From assembly GCA_947464705.1 (NCBI GenBank), contig CANHYD010000045.1, positions 1 through 10,963 on the forward strand: a DNA stretch of 10,963 bases, given 5' to 3'. The stretch is from Verrucomicrobiota bacterium (GTDB lineage Bacteria > Verrucomicrobiota > Verrucomicrobiia > Limisphaerales > UBA9464). The position numbers and the translations under genes were made by a program. Every line of letters begins with the position of its first letter. Within the stretch, counting starts at the first letter, position 1. The notes under the pieces are model-generated. The model saw only the letters and a program-made list of their open reading frames with translations, was not told the DNA's origin and ran no database searches. Below, piece after piece: positions 7,782 to 10,963 of this stretch.

Positions 7782-8543
7782 TCAGGGGTTGAGTTGGACG
7801 GCCTTCTGCTCGGCCTCCAACTTCTGGAGTTCTTCAAGGGCGTTGAGGCGGGCGGTCACGGGCGCATCGCTGCGCACCAAACCATCGCGCATCACCACGA
7901 TGCGTTTGCAGTAGTGAGCGATGTCCAGTTCGTGGGTCACCATCACCACCGTCATGCCCTCGTCGTTGAGCTTCTGAAAGATACCCATGATCTCGATGCT
8001 GGTGCGCGAATCGAGGTTGCCCGTGGGCTCATCGGCCAAGAGCAGAGTCGGCTGATTCACCAAAGCGCGAGCGATGGCCACTCGCTGCTGCTGCCCACCC
8101 GACAGGCGGCTGGGAGTGTGGTCCATACGCTGGCCGAGCCCCACCAGTTCCAAGGCCGCAGCGGCCCTGCGGTTCTGCTCGGAGACGGTGATCTTGGGCC
8201 GCGCGTACAGCATGGGCAGTTGCACATTCTCGAGTGCAGTCGTCCGGGCCAGAAGATTGAAGCCCTGGAACACGAACCCCAACTTGCGATTGCGCAGATC
8301 GGCCAATTCGTTCCGGGACAAGGATCCGATGTCGACACCATCGATGAGACACTTTCCCTGAGTCGGCCGATCGAGGCAGCCCACCGTATTCATGAGGGTG
8401 CTCTTGCCCGAACCCGAGGAACCCATGATGGCGACAAACTCGCCGGGTTCGACGGTCAGGTTGACCCCGCGGACCGCGCGCACCTCAATCTCGCCGGTGC
8501 GATAGGTCTTGTGAAAATCCTTGAGTTGGATGACCGCGGGCAT
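7782..8543 (-). CDS. ABC transporter ATP-binding protein (MacB/LolD type)
   Basis: The 253-residue ATPase has every expected motif: Walker A GSSGSGKST (41-49), Q-loop VFQGFNLL (91-98), signature LSGGQQQR (147-154), Walker B LLLADEP (167-173) followed by the D-loop GNLDS (175-179), and switch His204 in MVTHEL. The GFNLLARTTALENVQLP stretch is typical of the MacB/LolD/FtsE group. It powers the permease encoded 3 nt downstream. Compared with a minimal LolD (~230 residues), the last ~25 residues form an extra charged helix (LNALEELQKLEAEQKAVQ) that may touch the permease. The gene begins 32 nt after the adaptor stop, consistent with one operon. No Shine-Dalgarno sequence precedes the ATG. Confidence 0.95.
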   Translation of the reverse strand: MPAVIQLKDFHKTYRTGEIEVRAVRGVNLTVEPGEFVAIMGSSGSGKSTLMNTVGCLDRPTQGKCLIDGVDIGSLSRNELADLRNRKLGFVFQGFNLLARTTALENVQLPMLYARPKITVSEQNRRAAAALELVGLGQRMDHTPSRLSGGQQQRVAIARALVNQPTLLLADEPTGNLDSRTSIEIMGIFQKLNDEGMTVVMVTHELDIAHYCKRIVVMRDGLVRSDAPVTARLNALEELQKLEAEQKAVQLNP

Positions 8544-8575
8544 GGATTCGAAGGGTTGAGTGAGAAAGAGCGGGA

Positions 8576-10096
8576 TCAGCGGCGCGGAGCCCCACCAAAG
8601 GGCCCGCCAAAGGGGTTACCCGCCGGCGCCGCAGCCGTGGCCATCGAAGCCTTTAATGCGGTCACCACCACCTGCCCCGGTTCAAGCCCTTCCAAAACCT
8701 CGGCATTGGACGCATCGGTCATGCCCACCTTGACCGTGATGGCTTGCAAGATTGGTGAGGCATCCGCCGCCGCGGCATCCACCGGCTTGACGACATAAAC
8801 GGTCTTCAACGTCGGTCCATCCACGGGCCGTGGTCGGGAGGATCCACCGCCCATGCCACCGCCGGGGCCGCCAGAACCGCCGGGGCCTCCCCCCATGCCA
8901 CCGCCTCCACCGGAAGCCATCATGGCCCGCATGCGCTCCCGCATCGCTTGATAGGCCACCTTCTGGTCGGATGTCAGAGAGTCTTCGTATTTTTTGCGTT
9001 CCTCGTCAGTCGGACGACGTCCTTCAGCCGACCACGGAGGCGTCGGTAAACCCTCCATGCCCGCCGGACGGGAAGACCGGACAATATCGTTGGTGGAGAC
9101 CGTGTTGGTGGCCGGCAGCACGGTGACGCCTGCTGGCGGGGAGAACCGGGTGGCGGATGCCGGGATGCGGACCACATTGGTCTTTTCCAGCGTGATCAGG
9201 GAGGCCGTGGCCGTCATGCCCGGTCGCAACCGGAGGTCCTTGTTGTTGACCGCCACCACGGTGGTGTAGGTCACCACGTTCTGGTTGGTCGTCGGCGCAA
9301 AACGCACCTGACGAACCCGGCCTTCGAACTTGCGGTTCGGGAAAGCATCCACCGTGAACTCCACCCGCTGCTGCTCTTGCACATTGCCAATGTCTGCCTC
9401 GGAAACCGCCAACTCGATTTGCATCTGGGACAGGTCCTGAGCAATCAAGAACAACGTAGGAGTGCTGAAGCTGGCGGCCACGGTCTGGCCGGCATCGACA
9501 TTTCGGGTCACCACCACACCACTGATCGGGGCGAAGATGGTCGTGCGATCGAGATCCACCTGAGCGCTCTCAACAGCAGCCTCGCGCGTCTTGACCCCAG
9601 CCTGAGCCTGCAGCAAGGCAACATCGGCCTGCTGGTTTTCGGTCTCAGAAATCAGCTTCGCAGCGAAGAGTTCCTTCGCCCGCTTCGAGTTGAATTCAGC
9701 CATGGCCTGACCCGCGGTGGCATTGGCCAAGTCGGCCTTGGCCCGGGCCAAGGCGCGCTCATAGGTGGCAGGATCGATGTGTGCTAGAACATCCCCCTCC
9801 TTCACGATGGTATTAAAATCGACCTTCATCTCGGTGATGGTGCCCGAGATCTGGGAACCCACCTGGACTTGTCGAATCGGTGCGATGCCGCCGTTGGCGC
9901 TCACACTTTGGATCATATTGGTCCGCACCGCCGCCTCGGTCTTGAACTCGACGGGGGCAGGCTTCTTGAAGCGATCGCAGCCGGTGACCAGCAGCAGGAT
10001 GGCCGGAAAGAGGATGGCCGGGCACAGGATATGGGACCCAAGGCCAGCAAAGCCGGCGCGAGTCCAACGGACAGAGGGGCGCAAAAGCGGATTCAT
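8576..10096 (-). CDS. MacA-like periplasmic adaptor lipoprotein with glycine-rich insertion
   Basis: This 506-residue membrane-fusion protein links the inner-membrane ABC pump to an outer-membrane channel. The N-terminus has a hydrophobic signal ending in LLVTGC (35-40), a good lipobox, so it is probably lipid-anchored at Cys40. Then come the first half of the lipoyl domain (~75-110), an alpha hairpin (~112-183, rich in Ala/Gln/Lys), the second lipoyl half (APISGVVVTRNVDAGQ, 189-204), a beta-barrel (~225-310) and a membrane-proximal domain (~428-482). Between these last parts is an insertion of ~110 residues (~318-428) with a charged LTxxQ-containing helix and a run of 18 glycines in 23 residues; the C-terminus is also Gly/Pro-rich. 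The ATG at 10096 is chosen; an in-frame TTG six bases earlier would add two residues. It is the first gene of the efflux series and is preceded by a 16-bp palindrome. Confidence 0.9.
   Translation of the reverse strand: MNPLLRPSVRWTRAGFAGLGSHILCPAILFPAILLLVTGCDRFKKPAPVEFKTEAAVRTNMIQSVSANGGIAPIRQVQVGSQISGTITEMKVDFNTIVKEGDVLAHIDPATYERALARAKADLANATAGQAMAEFNSKRAKELFAAKLISETENQQADVALLQAQAGVKTREAAVESAQVDLDRTTIFAPISGVVVTRNVDAGQTVAASFSTPTLFLIAQDLSQMQIELAVSEADIGNVQEQQRVEFTVDAFPNRKFEGRVRQVRFAPTTNQNVVTYTTVVAVNNKDLRLRPGMTATASLITLEKTNVVRIPASATRFSPPAGVTVLPATNTVSTNDIVRSSRPAGMEGLPTPPWSAEGRRPTDEERKKYEDSLTSDQKVAYQAMRERMRAMMASGGGGGMGGGPGGSGGPGGGMGGGSSRPRPVDGPTLKTVYVVKPVDAAAADASPILQAITVKVGMTDASNAEVLEGLEPGQVVVTALKASMATAAAPAGNPFGGPFGGAPRR
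8843..8911 (-). repeat. low-complexity glycine-coding tract in the adaptor gene
   Basis: These 69 bases encode adaptor residues 396-418, of which 18 are Gly and the rest Met, Pro or Ser. The DNA is a GGN-rich imperfect trinucleotide repeat (CCN on the plus strand). Such tracts are prone to length change by slippage in whole codons, so its size may vary between strains. Confidence 0.7.
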
Positions 10097-10117
10097 GGGC
10101 AAACAGGAGCGGCGTAC

Positions 10118-10133
10118 GGATGGAATTCCATCC
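10118..10133. promoter_or_regulatory. 16-bp perfect palindrome upstream of the adaptor gene (possible operator)
   Basis: GGATGGAATTCCATCC is its own reverse complement across all 16 bases and lies 21 nt upstream of the adaptor ATG. A perfect dyad of this length so close to the first gene of an efflux operon could be a repressor or activator site, or a short hairpin in the 5' untranslated RNA. No regulator gene adjoins it within the window and no convincing promoter was seen around it (only a weak TAGGAT, read on the minus strand, that overlaps its right edge). The palindrome is seen directly; its function is inference. Confidence 0.4.
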
Positions 10134-10192
10134 TAGACCGTCCGCTGGGGAGACCCTCACACCCTGCCACCGGTTACGCAAATCTCCAGACA

Positions 10193-10233
10193 AACACCGG
10201 AGGCCAGAGTGGAACTCTGGACTCTCCGGTGTT
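10193..10233 (-). terminator. strong nested hairpin downstream of the DUF1080 gene (probable terminator)
   Basis: Outer arms AACACCGGAG (10193-10202) and CTCCGGTGTT (10224-10233) pair perfectly over 10 bp. Inside them CCAGAGT (10204-10210) and ACTCTGG (10214-10220) pair over 7 bp around a GGA loop. The only unpaired bases between the stems are one G on the left and ACT on the right. It begins 29 nt after the DUF1080 stop on the minus strand. The following minus-strand sequence is only moderately T-rich (TTTGTCT), so it is not a textbook intrinsic terminator, but position and stability fit transcript ending or 3'-end protection. It separates the DUF1080 gene from the efflux operon. Confidence 0.5.
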
Positions 10234-10262
10234 GAGAACGGACAAAAAAGAAAATGACCTGA

Positions 10263-10963
10263 TCAGAGCGGCTTGATGCTCAAATTGCGGAAAGCCACCG
10301 GGTCGTTGTGACCGGCGAAGCCGAAGTGGCCCTTCGTGCGGGTCTTGCCCGGATGCGGGCTGTTGGCCATGTAATTGGTGATCGTCGACAAGTCCGCATC
10401 CAGAATGACGAATCCGTTGAGTTCAGTCCGAATACGGCTGCCCTGAACGGTGGTTTCCTGGAAATTCCACTCGCCATTGGGGCGCTGATACCCCTGATGA
10501 GCGGCGGCCATCCCGTAAGCACCACCGTAGGCCTGACGCGGATCGAGCTTGGACCCGGTCTTGGCTTCGTAGTCTTCGGCCAGCACTTGCAACTCGGTCA
10601 TGGCGACATACGCGGCATCGCCAGAACCCGGATAGCGGATCGCGAAGCCATTGTTTCCAGCGCTGGGCACCTGAACCTCGGCGCGGAAGGCGAAATCGGC
10701 GTATTCGGCCTTCGTGAACAGGCACCCCCCCTTACCCTTCTTGCAGCGGATGGATCCATCGACCACTTCGTAATCGGCCACGGCACCATTCCAACCCGTG
10801 AGGTCCTTGCCGTGCCAGATGGACTGGAAGCCTTCCTTTCCATGGCTGGCCAGAATCTGGTTGGCTTCAGTGCCACCGATTTCACGGATGAACACGTTCT
10901 TCCAACGGATCTCACCGCCGTGGGTCTGCAACTGAATCGGACCACGGGCGGGGATGGGCTTCT
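10263..10963 (-). CDS. tandem DUF1080 protein (3-keto-disaccharide hydrolase family), C-terminal part (runs off right edge)
   Basis: The frame is open from the TGA at 10263-10265 to the right edge, giving 232 complete codons before the stop and no credible start (the first possible start inside is a TTG at 10931, in mid-domain). The C-terminal ~190 residues are a complete DUF1080/LamG-like jelly-roll domain: it begins near GFQSIWHGKDLTGWNG and ends with GHFGFAGHNDPVAFRNLSIK. Before it lies the end of a second copy: RGPIQLQTHGGEIRWKNVFI has the same G-x-[IF]-x-[LF]-x-x-H-x(3)-[IV]-x-[WF]-x-N pattern as the final strand pair. Such domains bind or cleave glycans, and some hydrolyse 3-keto-glucosides made by Gfo/Idh-type oxidoreductases; they are greatly expanded in Verrucomicrobiota and Planctomycetes. 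Whether this one is catalytic cannot be judged here. A strong hairpin follows the gene. Confidence 0.88.
   Translation of the reverse strand, partial: KPIPARGPIQLQTHGGEIRWKNVFIREIGGTEANQILASHGKEGFQSIWHGKDLTGWNGAVADYEVVDGSIRCKKGKGGCLFTKAEYADFAFRAEVQVPSAGNNGFAIRYPGSGDAAYVAMTELQVLAEDYEAKTGSKLDPRQAYGGAYGMAAAHQGYQRPNGEWNFQETTVQGSRIRTELNGFVILDADLSTITNYMANSPHPGKTRTKGHFGFAGHNDPVAFRNLSIKPL

Noticed and set aside
7032..8798. A 588-codon open frame on the plus strand, longer than several of the real genes
   Set aside because: It lies wholly opposite the permease, ATPase and part of the adaptor, all with clear motifs. Its translation is rich in His, Gly and Gln with no recognisable domain, as expected from antisense reading of G+C-rich codons.
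8843..8911. Repeat tract as a possible CRISPR or mobile-element repeat
   Set aside because: It is in-frame glycine coding within the adaptor gene, with no unit-and-spacer structure.
10097..10102. TTG start two codons before the adaptor ATG
   Set aside because: It is possible but unsupported; the ATG at 10096 is the simpler choice and changes nothing in the signal sequence.

Overview
The window is G+C-rich and densely coding, and every gene in it fits an ordinary bacterial chromosome. The best taxonomic guess, from gene content alone, is the Verrucomicrobiota / PVC group. The reasons are a tandem DUF1080 (3-keto-disaccharide hydrolase family) protein, a MacA-like adaptor with a large glycine-rich insertion, RNase Y, a long biosynthetic-type arginine decarboxylase, and no visible Shine-Dalgarno sequence in front of any of the eight genes whose starts lie inside. 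This assignment is inference; no rRNA or other marker is present.

Layout, left to right. (1) 1-567, minus strand: the N-terminal 189 codons of biosynthetic arginine decarboxylase (speA), running off the left edge. (2) A 154-nt divergent intergenic region, then two plus-strand genes: ubiX (flavin prenyltransferase, 722-1279) and, after a 120-nt gap, a UbiA-family polyprenyltransferase (1400-2344). Together they suggest quinone biosynthesis, perhaps the late steps of futalosine-type menaquinone synthesis. (3) A convergent junction of only 26 nt, then a long minus-strand series that is transcribed from right to left: MacA-like lipoprotein adaptor (8576-10096), ABC ATPase (7782-8543), MacB-type permease (6564-7778), 5-formyltetrahydrofolate cyclo-ligase (5944-6558), RNase Y (4395-5954) and a secreted S9-family prolyl oligopeptidase-like peptidase (2371-4320). 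Spacing from adaptor to RNase Y is 32, 3, 5 and -11 nt, so these five are very probably one operon; the peptidase follows after 74 nt. (4) 10097-10262: an intergenic region with a 16-bp perfect palindrome close to the adaptor start and a strong nested hairpin after the next gene upstream. (5) 10263-10963, minus strand: the C-terminal part of a tandem DUF1080 protein that runs off the right edge.

Functionally, the adaptor, ATPase and permease make a tripartite MacAB-type export pump (no outer-membrane TolC partner is in the window). The same transcript appears to carry a folate-repair enzyme and the membrane-anchored mRNA-decay endonuclease RNase Y. No mobile element, CRISPR array, tRNA or rRNA was seen, and no gene-free stretch exceeds 300 bases. 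I found no clear evidence of an undescribed system; the most unusual points are the adaptor insertion, the structured intergenic region at 10100-10235, the consistent lack of Shine-Dalgarno sequences, and the duplicated DUF1080 module.
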